Shown here piece after piece: positions 1-9,359 of a stretch of DNA of 17,742 bases (positions are counted from its first letter, which is position 1; each line of letters starts with the position of its first letter). Source of the DNA: Rodentolepis nana (lineage: Eukaryota; Platyhelminthes; Cestoda; Cyclophyllidea; Hymenolepididae); NCBI GenBank assembly GCA_900617975.1, contig UZAE01013963.1, positions 1 to 17,742 of the forward strand, given 5' to 3'. The position numbers and the translations under genes were made by a program. The notes below the pieces were generated by a model. The model ran no database searches. It was not told the DNA's origin and worked only from the letters and a program-made list of their open reading frames with translations.

Positions 1-440
1 AAACGTCATTCCGAGATATGTGAACTCATTGGTTTTTTCTAGGGTAATATCTTTGTACCTTAGGAGCGGGTTTATGCTCTGATGGGCCAAAGAAAATGTT
101 TGGAATGCAGTTTTTGCGGTGTTAATTACCATTCCATTGTTGTCACACCAGTTTGCTAGTAGTTAAAGTGCACTATTAAGAGCACTTTCTGTCCTCTCCT
201 GAGCGTTTTTCTTAGGGGCGGAATACCATAGTACCAGATCATCTGCGTAAAGTAAGCACTTGATGCCCGTGACTGTCTGTACCAATTCGGCTATGTCATT
301 GATAAAGACATTGAAAAGAGTGCAGCTTGTGACAGCTCCCTGTGGAAGGCCTGGAAGGCATACGTTTTTGACTTCGTTTTGATAACAATGAGTTATTCAT
401 ATTTAAACATTCGGAAATTTGCTGGTTAGTTCTCTTCAAG
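1..440 (-). pseudogene. Jockey-like non-LTR retrotransposon reverse transcriptase, broken fragment
   Basis: Reading the minus strand from about 356 to 1 gives the core of a LINE reverse transcriptase, the enzyme that copies element RNA into DNA at a nicked target. Motif GLPQGAVTSCTLF, with its first six residues at 334-351, is followed by FNVFINDI. The catalytic motif LLYADDLVLW follows, with YADD at 238-249, then KTAFQTFSLAH and FTYLGMTF near 10-24. This order is the palm of a Jockey/CR1-like RT. It is dead: a TAA at 163-165 interrupts the frame where a Gln (CAA) is expected. The upstream part (about 360-440, with FLKRTNQQI and NMNNSLLSKRS) lies in another frame, so a frameshift falls near 352-360. 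The fragment runs off the left edge. I see no endonuclease domain or tail. The Jockey-like placement is from remembered motif style, not a search. Confidence 0.88.
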
Positions 441-1220
441 AAAAGGACTGTAGCTTCTATCTCCATTAGACAAAGATTGTTAGTTTTCCACAAGAAATAA
501 TGGCGCTTGTGCTTGATAAAATATATTTCATAATTTAAAATATTGCTGCATAAATGAATGATTGTATTGTAATTTTCGCAATTGTTGTATGACTACCGCT
601 GGCGAATCATTCGCAATCATTGAATTAAATGAAATTCACTGTTGCAAAAGAATACTTATTATTTGGCATATTAATGCGGTCTTTAAATGTTTAAAGGGAG
701 GACTAATGATACATTTACAGAGTTCGTATAAAGTTGCAAGATAAGGCAATGAAGGGTGAAGGAATTTTTAAGTAACCGAATCTCAGCGGTAGAGATTTAT
801 AAAATGTACTAAGGTACTAAATGGTATCGAAAAACAGCAAACAATCGGTCTATTAATACGTCTTCTTGAGTTTCAATTACCCTCGTATACTTTTTGTTAT
901 TCAATTTTCTATTCAAACACCGAAAGAGAAAGAAATCATCTTAAGACCAATCGTGATGTTGAAAACTATAGCTCCACAAATAAATAATTGAAAACTGTCA
1001 TTTAAAATGGTATATTTTCTTCATATATATGATGCATTCTTAATTGACTACTCTTCTTTTTTGGGTAAAGCTCCTCCTCTTGTGGTAACTTTTTACTCTG
1101 TTAAAACATTAATAATGGAATAAATAAGGCCTAAGATCAACATAGTGCCTGATTTAATCTTGAATTCAGCTTTTATAAATATGCATATTTGCACAATGGC
1201 AATTTATCACCCAAAAATTG
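441..1220. other. AT-rich stretch with no recognisable gene
   Basis: Short open frames here (for example 562-744 on the plus strand) have AT-rich codons, no domain I recognise and no supporting splice or promoter context. I see no repeat shared with the rest of the window. Confidence 0.6.
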
Positions 1221-1249
1221 CCCCCCCCCCCACACACACACAAAAAAAA
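1221..1249. repeat. Compound simple repeat: poly-C, (CA)n, poly-A
   Basis: About eleven C residues pass into a short (CA)n tract and then a run of A. This is a compound microsatellite with no coding meaning. Confidence 0.95.
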
Positions 1250-1919
1250 GAAATCATAATCTTGCCTTATTGTAAAATAACATAATTTATTGCTCCCATA
1301 AGTCATTTCCTGTTTGCGAGTCTACACTTGATCTAGTCGATGGTCCAAAATAAATTAAAGTCACAATACAGCTTTAACTTCACCCAGCAGTATCTTTGTT
1401 ATCTTTAAAGATGTCGTTTCGATGGAATCCTGAAGCTGAAAAATCTCATCCAGGTTTTCTTTGGGAGTCTATATTCATCTTAATGGAAACCTTTTACTAT
1501 TCCTGTAATTTGAACCAAGATGTGATCTGTATCAGATGTGTGCTCAATTTAGACAACTATTAGTTTCCATTGAATTACAATAGCCTGAAATTTCGAATCC
1601 GCGGTGATATATGTGAGAGTTATTGTTTTCCAGAAATCATATGCATCAGTTCCGCTCGATGGTTATGAATACTCGAGGGACTCAAATTGGGCTACCCTTA
1701 TTTCATTCAGCAAATTAATTTTTACATGTGATGATCCATTAGAGGCTAACTCTTGACTGAACTGTTACATTTCATTTTCAATTCCCTGGGTAATTCAATC
1801 AATCGATCATTAGTCAAACAAAAAATTTAAACTATATCAAACACATTGGCACAGATTGATGTCCTGATGGACACGCATAGGCTTGAACCAAAACCTTAGA
1901 GCAAAATTGAGACGTACCA

Positions 1920-1920
<1 letters not shown>
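1250..1920. other. AT-rich stretch with no recognisable gene
   Basis: No open frame of note, no RNA gene and no repeat shared with the rest of the window. A TTTCGAATCC string near 1591-1600 resembles a tRNA B box, but no cloverleaf can be built around it. Confidence 0.6.

Positions 1921-1921
<1 letters not shown>

Positions 1922-1952
<31 letters not shown>
1922..1952. repeat. (TA)n microsatellite
   Basis: About 15 uninterrupted TA units. The tract ends exactly where the 88-bp foldback-unit relative begins, and another (TA)n tract resumes after that unit, so the unit appears to lie inside a TA microsatellite. Confidence 0.97.
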
Positions 1953-1953
<1 letters not shown>

Positions 1954-2040
1954 CGGATTGCTACTTTATTAAAGCCTGACTGACTCAGAAATCTCTATGG
2001 CAGATCCTCCTACATCTAGCTAGACTCCCAGAATCAGCTA
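1953..2040 (+). mobile_element. Solo terminal unit of the foldback element family
   Basis: Starts AGCGGATTGCTAC (TAGCGGATT counting the preceding T of the TA tract) and continues through AAAGCCTGACTGACTCAG, AATCTCTATGGCAGATCC and ACATCTAGCTAGACTCCCAG. It is nearly identical to the outer arm of the foldback element at 14557 and, in reverse complement, to sub-units of its right arm. It carries the variants GATCCTCC and CAGAATCAGCTA, which match the right-arm sub-unit at 15735-15817 better than the left arm. The two ends, TAGCGGATT and AATCAGCTA, are near-perfect inverted repeats of each other (8 of 9). It is flanked on both sides by (TA)n. Whether it moved alone or is a remnant is not known. 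Confidence 0.8.
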
Positions 2041-2068
2041 GATATATAGGTATATATATATATATATA
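2041..2068. repeat. (TA)n microsatellite, interrupted
   Basis: GATATATAGG followed by about nine TA units. It separates the foldback unit from the broken 3' side of the SINE-like copy on the right. Confidence 0.93.
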
Positions 2069-2310
2069 CAGAAAGTAAGAGGAACATCAAGGTGAAAAAA
2101 ATGTCGAGAGGGGGAGGGGGAATGGAAGAGTGTTTCAAAGATGTAAAAGAGGGAGACACAAAGGTAGAAAAAAGGTGAGATGAGTACTGTGGAAGTTGTG
2201 GAATATGACATACAGTGGGGTGATGGTAGTTTGAAGTCAGAAGTCAACTACTGAATAATAGACTTTTTGCCGTATGAGTATGCGTTGGAGGTAAGTCTAT
2301 CGCACAACCC
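2068..2310 (-). mobile_element. SINE-like retroposon, copy 1 (3' end missing)
   Basis: Read on the minus strand, it begins at the family 5' end (GTGCGATAGACTTACCTCC-like, 2284-2305) and includes CATACTCATACGGCAAAAAG and TTGACTTCTGACTTCAAAC. It has the pyrimidine-rich middle but stops at about 2068 in ACAGAAAGTAAGAGGAAC. The last 75 bp or so of the family consensus and the AAAT tail are absent, replaced by the (TA)n tract. It also lacks about 17 bp of the GTGGTGCACCCTGGGC block near its 5' end. Confidence 0.88.
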
Positions 2311-2820
2311 ACGACTGTTTAATTAATTTTAGATATAAAATTATTATTACTATTAAAACCCAAAGCATGGAAATAAATTTTAGAATTTCGCATTTTGGGG
2401 TAAATAACTGTAGATGGCAAAAGAAAAGATAGCGACAGCAAATTGCTTATTTCATTTGCTTTTTCGATTTGGGTTACGCTACTTACTTGCTGAAAAAATC
2501 GCTTTTCAAAATCCGACTTTTTATAATCTGTTCCATGGATTAGTGAAGAAATTTCTGTCTATGATGAATGGTTATTTAATTAAGTTGATAGACTTTGTTT
2601 ACTTCAATAAATCTCCGTCTTTCATAGCTTAAGAAAACGGGGTGGTTATTTGTTCTTAAGATAACTGAATTTTTATTAAGTATTGAGTAGTGAGTAGACT
2701 AATTTGGACTTGGGGGGGGTATTATTAAGGTGACTTTTCAAAGCATCAATTTAGACACCAGGTCAGTAAAAAAACAATTTCAATGACATTAAACACGTGT
2801 TAAATCACGCGTGAGTTTGA
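2311..2820. other. AT-rich stretch with no recognisable gene
   Basis: Contains a G8 run at about 2713-2720. A 72-codon open frame at 2414-2632 encodes a Phe/Leu/Lys-rich peptide with no recognised motif. In DNA this AT-rich I regard it as chance. Confidence 0.55.
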
Positions 2821-2824
2821 ATAA

Positions 2825-3028
2825 CCCTCCTGCTGTAGATTATGCCCACCAAGCAATTACCAAAAGGTGAAACAAATTTTCGATGTGATGGTGATTTGCC
2901 CAGCTGTTCATAGCCTCAACTCCGAGCACATTGGAAATGACATCAACTTACGTGTCTTTGCTTTGGAGGCCATAAAACCGCTGCAAGTCGCGAGGTCACA
3001 ACCATTTGAACTCAATAAAATGCACTAG
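2825..3028 (+). other. Open 67-codon stretch in a locally GC-richer pocket; unrecognised
   Basis: Between a TAA at 2822-2824 and a TAG at 3026-3028 the frame is open for 67 codons. It encodes, in order, KQIFDVMVICPAVHSLN, then SEHIGNDINLRVFALEAIKP, then LQVARSQPFELNKMH. The pocket is visibly richer in G and C than its surroundings. There is no early ATG, and a second frame is also partly open, so it could equally be an old degraded repeat. I do not recognise the peptide. Confidence 0.15.
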
Positions 3029-3310
3029 TTGCTTTCCGAGTTAATTAACTACTTGCGAGAGCACCTTACTTAATTTAAATGGTTAATTATAATTTGAGAG
3101 AGTTTGTCCCGTTTACACTTAAAACTTCAAGAAATTAAGGCGTATCTTGGGGAAGTTTATACAAAGAAAATAAGTGTGAGAGGTTGTTGTTTTTTTTCTA
3201 TTAAGGATTTTTCAAATATGCTCTCCCATTTTCATTTCCTCCTTAAAGCCAATCATTTTTAAAAATAACTTTACCAATCGAAAGTTAAGAACGGCCTAAG
3301 ATTTAAAAGA

Positions 3311-3549
3311 TTATTTATTTACTTATATTAAATGGCAAGCCTTATGGTAGTTGTCATTAGACCTTTAGTTGACTTCGGGTTTCACAGAGTGGAGGAACAT
3401 CAAAGTCACAAAATGTGGTGATGGGGAAAAGAAGAACGATTCACAGATGTTATAGAGACTGATGCAAAGGCAGAGAGTAGAGTAAGGTGAGTACAGTTGA
3501 AGTTGTTGAAGTTGGCATATAGTGAGGTCATGGTAGTTTGAAGTGAGAA
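3311..3549 (-). mobile_element. SINE-like retroposon, copy 2 (5' truncated)
   Basis: The left end holds the family tail in reverse (TTATTTATTTACTTATATT) and then AAATGGCAAGCC and TTGACTTCGGGTTTCACAGA. It continues through the middle to ACTTCAAACTACCATGACC (minus-strand reading) near 3525-3545. The first 75 bp or so of the family are missing. Its truncated 5' side abuts copy 3 head to head, making a large near-palindrome. Confidence 0.9.
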
Positions 3550-3750
3550 ATATCATATTCAACCCCTTTCACAGTACTCATCTTACCTTTTCTCTGCCTT
3601 TGTATCTGTCTCTTTTACATCTTTGAATCACTCTTCTGTTCCGACTCTCCACTTTTTCTCACTTTGATGTTCTCCTGTGTGAAGCTTGAAGTCAGCTAAA
3701 GGGCTAATGATAAGTATCATAAAGCCTGCCATTTGAAATAAATACATAAA
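3550..3750 (+). mobile_element. SINE-like retroposon, copy 3 (5' truncated)
   Basis: Starts inside the family at TATCATATTCAACCCC and passes through ACAGTACTCATCTTACC and TCTCTTTTACATCTTTGAA. It finishes with AATGATAAGTATCATAAAGC, GCCATTTGAAATAAATACAT and an A/T tail. It faces copy 2 head to head with a spacer of only about 25 bp, so roughly 200-bp arms could pair. Confidence 0.9.
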
Positions 3751-4574
3751 TTTGTATGAAAACATCTACAATTTTGTCAAAATCACACAAGGATCTAATA
3801 TTTACTAAATCTATGACTAATTTTCTTGGCCCTTCACTTTTAGTTGCCACACTTATGTGGGTCTTAACATTTAGCAGGTCACTATCTCCCCTCCCTTTCG
3901 CCACCTTGACCTAGCTTTATGATAAGGCCGTTGGCCACTTAAATATCATCAACAAAATCCAGCCCCTTCATCCCTCCCCCCCCCCTCTCACTCCCCATGA
4001 AAAACCTGTATTTGCGACCGAAATTGGGGTTACAGTGACCTTATCCTATTCCAGTTATCTCAAACTTGAATTTAACTTCTCAAGGTCAAGAGTAAAATTA
4101 GTCAAACGAAGTGGATTAAGAGGGGAAGGAAGTAAAAGGTAGGTGATGATTAAAGAGTCGGTAATGAGAAAAAGAGTTGAGTGGAGGAAGAATAGTAATC
4201 AAATTTAGTACGTATTATTATAAACTGTAGCCTTGAGTAAACCCCAATACACCTCTCAATTAAAATTTCCTGAATAAAATTGCTCCCGAAAGTAGATAGC
4301 CTATCTTAACAGTATCGTGAGCACTGGACGTAGTGAGTGTACAGTTTTTATTACAGCTCATGGCTACCTCCAAAAAGTTTAGTTATTAAAATAGCATTAC
4401 TGATAAACTACTTTTCAGGGACTTCTGTTTGCTGGTCACATATTGAGATCAGCAGCACATTTCAGACTGTTCTAGAGCGCATGCGATCCCATTGATTGAC
4501 CTTGGTTGCATTGAGCCCTCCACACGCTTGCTAGAAAGTCCGGCCTTCGGTCAATAAGCAATTTATCGATTTCC

Positions 4575-4823
4575 ATGTGTTATCTTATATCTATGTTTTT
4601 AAGCAGTTCGATTTTCAACTTGGCGGTTGCTAGACTCCAAACTGCTTCCTGCGTTCTGCCACCGTCAACTTCTCCTTCCTATTTCGTGGAGGGTAGAAGT
4701 CAGTCCGCAATCAACGATGGACCCAGTCGGCAGTTATTTGTAGGAGAGAGTTACCACCATGCAATAACAACAAAGCTAAAGTTCAACAATGCCTCCATTT
4801 CTTTGTGTTTTTCCCAAAACTAA
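4575..4823 (+). other. 82-codon open frame, unrecognised; weak first-exon candidate
   Basis: Encodes MCYLISMFLSSSIFNLAVA, which reads like a hydrophobic leader, followed by a polar Ser/Pro-rich stretch and a terminal TAA. Base composition is a little richer in G and C than the flanks. I recognise no domain, and nothing upstream marks a promoter. Random occurrence is quite possible. Confidence 0.12.
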
Positions 4824-5569
4824 ATAATACTTTCACATGTCTTATTAAGGGCGTTAATAACATTATACCAACCCGTATACTGACCCGTATTTTAAAGTCA
4901 GGTTGTGCTGTGTGAAATGATGATATTCAGACGAAGCATTACAAATCGGCAGTGAACTTGCCTGTGTTAATTACTAGACCAACATTAGCGGAGCATGACA
5001 GTTTGCTTTTCATAATTAATTATTTGATTACATCTGAAGAACTGATAATACAAAAATTACTTGCTGAGCATTATCAGTTAAACAGGAAGCATTACAACTT
5101 CCAGTAAAATACCCCATTTTCAGCATCTATTCATTGTCCAAAAACCTACTAATTTGAAGAATTATTCTGTTAACACTGTAAAAATGCACAGGTTGACTCA
5201 TAGTACCCCCATTGTCTCAATTTTTACTAGCTATTTATCAACCCGACGATAAAAGCAGCGCAGCTAACATGCCGATTGATAATCTACCAAACACGTTACT
5301 ACTGATGGTTTGGAAGTAGGCTAAGCAGTCAGGCTGGCCGGAAAATGTGGAAGCAGTCGCTAACACGTAACCCAACGAGAGGTTAGGCCTCTAGATGATC
5401 AAACGAAATTGCCTATGCCATTGTACTATGCAGCTGATCTCCTCTCGATCTTGTACTTTTTAGTACTTCCAGGACCATTTTCATTATTTCCAACTCATGC
5501 AAACCCCAAGCCCTTTCGTTTTACCTCACCATATTACTACGATATTCCAAAACTATTATGAAGACCGAG

Positions 5570-5586
5570 TCTCTCTCTCTCTCTCC
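5570..5586. repeat. (TC)n microsatellite
   Basis: About eight CT dinucleotides in a row. Confidence 0.95.
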
Positions 5587-5975
5587 AGTTTTTGTAGATA
5601 GCGAATAAAATGGTACCCCTTAGCTTTGTAATAGTCGTACAATGCCTGGTTTGAAGTTCAAATGACTATTTAGACATTAATGTGCCTTTATAGTCACAGT
5701 TTATCTCCTATATCGAGTTCCTTTAGAATTACTTATGGATATTAGCTTTAGTAAAATTTGACTATTTAGGTTCTATATATAGCCATGAACGTGATGTGAG
5801 AATAAAACCACATTGAAGACAAGTATAATCGGTATAAAACTACTCCAATAATTTAAATTAAATACCTGAAATGATGAGTACATCTGGTTTACAGATTAGC
5901 CAATGCCCAGGCCCTAATAAGATAGCAGTGACTCAATTTTGAGAACATGTACTTAAAATGATAATTTCGTAGAGA

Positions 5976-6296
5976 GGAGTGCGTGATAGACTTACCTCCC
6001 CGTGGTGCACCCTAGGCAACGTATACTCATACGGCAAAAAAGTCTATTAACTGGCAGTTGACTTCTGACTTCAGACTACTATGACCCCACTACATGGGAT
6101 ATCCGTCCACTTCCGTAGTATTCATCTTACCTTACTCTCTGCATTTTTACCTGTCGCTTTAACGTCTGTGAACCATTCTACTGTTCCCCTCTCAACTTTT
6201 TGTGACTTTGATGTTTCTCCCCTTTGTGAAACCTGAAGTCAACTAAAGGGCTACTGATGACCACCATAAAGCCTGACTTTTGAAAGAAAATAGATA
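5976..6296 (+). mobile_element. SINE-like retroposon, copy 4 (full length)
   Basis: Begins GGAGTGCGTGATAGACTTAC and continues GTGGTGCACCCTAGGC, ATACTCATACGGCAAAAAAG, TTGACTTCTGACTTCAGAC. It has the pyrimidine-rich centre, GAAACCTGAAGTCAACTAAA and CCATAAAGCCTGACTTTTGA, and ends in an A-rich remnant of the tail. One extra base near 6133 shifts it relative to the other copies. No target-site duplication is convincing. Confidence 0.92.
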
Positions 6297-6604
6297 ATTG
6301 GATTTTTATTGAATTTAGATTGCTTCCTGGCAAAAAATCAGACAATTGAAGTATTCTTTGATATAAATGTATTGAATGCTAAACAGTCAAGGAGATAAAG
6401 CTCTTTCATCTTTAATTTGTCAAAATTTGTAAGAAAACTAATTCAAATCCTCTTTAAGGGCGGCCAATTTGATAGTGCCGCATTTTTTCACTTCAAGTTT
6501 TTGTAGGTCACTTTTAGCGAGGGCATAAATCAACACAAATTAAGTAAAAGGAAATACCGTCTGCGTTTGTTGCAGTCACCTTAAAATTAATTAAAGGAAA
6601 ATAC
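6297..6604. other. AT-rich stretch with no recognisable gene
   Basis: No frame, RNA gene or family repeat seen between the SINE-like copy and the palindromic MITE-like segment. Confidence 0.55.
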
Positions 6605-6711
6605 AAATGCCCCATCTCTCTACATGTGTTGCCAAACACGTAAAAAAGACCATTTAGTGGCCACTAATTTTTACCAAAGGGTGATCATAGGGAGAGAGAG
6701 ATGGGCAATTT
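6605..6711. mobile_element. Decayed palindromic MITE-like element
   Basis: The outer arms AAATGCCCCATCTCTCT (6605-6621) and AGAGAGATGGGCAATTT (6695-6711) are inverted repeats with one base shift and one mismatch. The centre is a perfect 14-bp palindrome, TTAGTGGCCACTAA (6654-6667), flanked by further weakly matching arm sequence (GTAAAAA / TTTTTAC). Overall it behaves as one imperfect palindrome of about 107 bp. That is typical of a miniature inverted-repeat element, but there is no second copy here and no clear target duplication. Confidence 0.5.
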
Positions 6712-6845
6712 AAATTAACATTTTGCCCTTTTTCCATCTAAATGGCGCCAACCAAAAGAGCCCTAGTCACAATTTGCTGTAAGTACCAGGAAAAAAAGTG
6801 AGCTCACCCTCTGTTGCGACAACGGCCATTTATGAAAGCACGGAA

Positions 6846-6918
6846 TAGGGGAAGAGGGGGGGGGAGAGGTGGGGAGGTTGGGGGGGNGGGGGGGGGGGGG
6901 GGGTGGAGGAGGGAGGCC
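6846..6918. repeat. G-rich tract with an N call, quadruplex-prone
   Basis: At least five G runs of four or more, the longest interrupted by an N at 6887. The plus strand satisfies the usual G-quadruplex pattern several times. The N and exact run length point to sequencing uncertainty. The Pro-rich minus-strand frame across it (6804-7112) is a by-product of the G runs. Confidence 0.9.
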
Positions 6919-7033
6919 GTTAATGGTGCTGTCCTGTCGAACACGCGGCTTTCGTAAGTAAACGGAGGCAATACATACACAGGTGGAGATGGAAGACAGG
7001 AATAAAATACAACATTTGATTTGCTCCTGGACA

Positions 7034-7078
7034 GGGGGGGGGGAGGCGGTGAGGTGAGGGGAGGGGGTGGGACTGGGA
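7034..7078. repeat. Second G-rich tract
   Basis: G runs of about nine, four, five, three and three bases with short spacers, about 120 bp from the previous G-rich tract. Also quadruplex-prone on the plus strand. Confidence 0.85.
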
Positions 7079-9025
7079 CTATGATTTTGTAGTAAAATCT
7101 CCCTCTGTCCAATGCCGAAAGAGAGTTAAATCAGTTAAAGTCCTGTCCACCACAGCATGCCCACAGAGCTACCAATGGACATATCTCTCCGCCAAAGGGC
7201 CGTAAAGATAGTATCAACATTCGCCATTGCTAGTAGTATTGCATGTTTCAACCAACCCCCAGAGTTTGTAGATTAGAAGGGTAATAAATAGGCGGACAAA
7301 ACATGAGTTTTGCACACAGAGTTACATGCTTGATAAAGAACTCCATATCTTCAGAGATTTCAATACATGCTTGAGTTTTTTTTAAGATTTAGGATTGCAA
7401 GCATCTGCAGCAAGTAATCAATGCCAATAACTGTATACCTGTTAAAATGTTTTATTTCAGTAGACTCGGTTACTGAAACTCTGGTTAACTCTACTCACTA
7501 CCACAACAAATAAAGTTAGAAAAAGGTATGCATAATTGAGTGTCTTTGATATGTAAATCGATAAACACAGAACCCGAGGGGTTCTTTCTCTAACTTATTG
7601 GGAAAGCGTGTGGGCTACCCAGGAGATCCCAGAGCATACATTTATTGTACTTGACCATTCATTATTTGATTGTACCACTTACGGTTAATTAGACAAATGG
7701 GACACGTTTGAGGTTGGCTGAAAGTCAAGCGTATTCAAGTAGTTGTGTTTCAAAGGGAATTTACCATATGACCAAATATTGGAGGCCTTCAGAGAATAGG
7801 TAATAGGAATGCCATCTTGTAGGAAAGTGGACCGGTAAAGGTGATTAAAATGATCAAAATAATCGATTATTAAGTAAAGTAAGGAAGTGAAAACAGACTA
7901 TCAAAGTAGCAAGAGAATGAACAAATGAATAAACAAAAGTCTACTTGAGATGTCGGGTGAAGTTGTTACGACTGCTCACAATAATGTAAGCGACATCAAT
8001 CCAAAAAGTCTAAAAGCCTGAACCAAGAGTGGTGTTCTCACAATCACTTTCAAAACTAATCCCCAGTGAAATGCAGCACTTTCCGGTATCTCAATTCATG
8101 CAAATCATTCTATCACAAAGGCACTGGTTGAAGAGGAACATCTAGAATCTCAAGATTGAAATATCTAAACTACACCTAACGCACAACGCGATAAAAGTTG
8201 AGGGTCTATTTTTTCTTCCATGACAACATAAACTCAAGATTTACTATTAAGTAAAGTAGCTGAGTATAAAGAATAATTGCAGAACAAAGGAACACGAAGA
8301 ACCAACAAATTAATCATTGAAAAATGGACCCTTAATCATTAATATGTCTGTTTGCCACGGAATTCGGAAAGCATTTCAATGCCACTCGAAAAAAAACAGT
8401 GACTGCAATTGGTGAAATGTTAACGCTTATATTTTGTTTTTTTTAAAAAAATTTTAAACTGTGTTGTACCTCTGAATACACGATCACTTCCCTCCCTCAA
8501 CACACTCCACAAGTAAAACCTGAATCCCCCCCCCCCCCCANAATTGCCACCCTCTCGCTGTTGAAGGCCAATTTATTTGATGCCGAAAGTGGCAAGAGCT
8601 TAGGTGTTTAGAGGTCGGTGGAGAAATGATATATTTTTTATCGTATTTCTCTCTGTTTAGACAATTCATTCAACGGTTTCTTATTTTCAGCCTTCTAGTA
8701 CAATGTGTCTCTTCAGATTCAACATTACTATTGATGTTAGTCTATATGCACACTCATTTGAACCTTTAAATATCCACAATTAAACCCAAAGGCCACATAT
8801 CCATTCGTGAATTTCAAAGTCAGGCGATTTGGAGGAAAGCATATATACTCACGAGTTTAAGTGGCATTATTCTGGAAGATAAATATTATTAGAAAATTGT
8901 TGGCCATAGCGAAATAGCACATCCCCTTCCGACAGATGAAAAAACGCAGTGAAAATCAACGAAATTACATTGATTAGCTGAAAGGAAAAATGACTGAGTG
9001 TCACAAGTTTTATAGCGTAGGCTGA
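7079..9025. other. Unassigned stretch
   Basis: Mostly AT-rich with no family repeat. A C13-14 run ends at 8539 and is followed by an N at 8541. A 39-codon frame at 7157-7276 (starts MPTELPMDISLRQRAVK) is the most protein-like item but too short to support. Confidence 0.5.
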
Positions 9026-9111
9026 ATGATGGCGGTGGAGCCGTGGTCAAAGTTCATCACAGTCAAGCATGGGGTCACAATGCCAACCCTCATTAGTGCA
9101 GGTCCAATGGT
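9026..9111 (+). other. Candidate short first coding exon or conserved repeat fragment
   Basis: An in-frame TGA is followed at once by ATG ATG GCG. The frame reads MMAVEPWSKFITVKHG and then VTMPTLISAGPMV. Third codon positions are mostly G or C, unlike the AT-rich surroundings. The frame runs into GGT/GTAAGT, a consensus splice donor with its GT at 9112-9113; unspliced it stops at 9113-9115 after 29 residues. The minus strand is also open over most of it, and I recognise no protein family. It may be a fragment of an unlisted repeat instead of an exon. Confidence 0.22.
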
Positions 9112-9359
9112 GTAAGTGGTCAATCGCTTTGGTTAATTTCAATCAAAAAGAGAAGTTGTAAAATATGTCTTTCGCACAAAAATCCTTTCATGTAACTGCC
9201 TCTCTATCCAACTTGAGCGTTGGCAACGCTTCTTCTTGCAAATTAAGTTGTTTGAAACTCAAACGAAACCCATAATTTTTTTGTAGGTTTCTTAAACACA
9301 GTTGTATTGTTACTTAATTATTGTTTACTTTATGCGAACATATCGCTCATTGCTAATTA

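Larger units (their letters stand above)
3751..5975. other. Long unassigned AT-rich stretch with simple repeats
   Basis: Contains a C10 run at 3976-3985 and a (TC)n tract at 5570-5586. AGGTCA or TGACCT half-sites occur near 3875, 3906, 4037, 4083 and 4496. There is also a small AGAGG/CCTCT hairpin near 5381. I find no domain-bearing frame, RNA gene or copy of the two repeat families. Confidence 0.55.

Noticed and set aside
1585..1605. B-box-like TTTCGAATCC suggesting a tRNA
   Set aside because: No acceptor, D or anticodon stem can be drawn upstream.
3704..3904. Minus-strand frame starting MAKGRGDSDLLNVK
   Set aside because: It overlaps the retroposon tail at its 3' end, and its AT-rich codons and lack of any known motif make chance more likely.
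6804..7112. 102-codon Pro-rich minus-strand frame
   Set aside because: It is produced by G runs read in reverse, contains the N, and has no sequence character beyond proline repeats.
7157..7276. 39-codon frame MPTELPMDISLRQRAVK... that looks protein-like
   Set aside because: Too short, no G/C bias at third positions, and an in-frame stop just upstream without splice signals.
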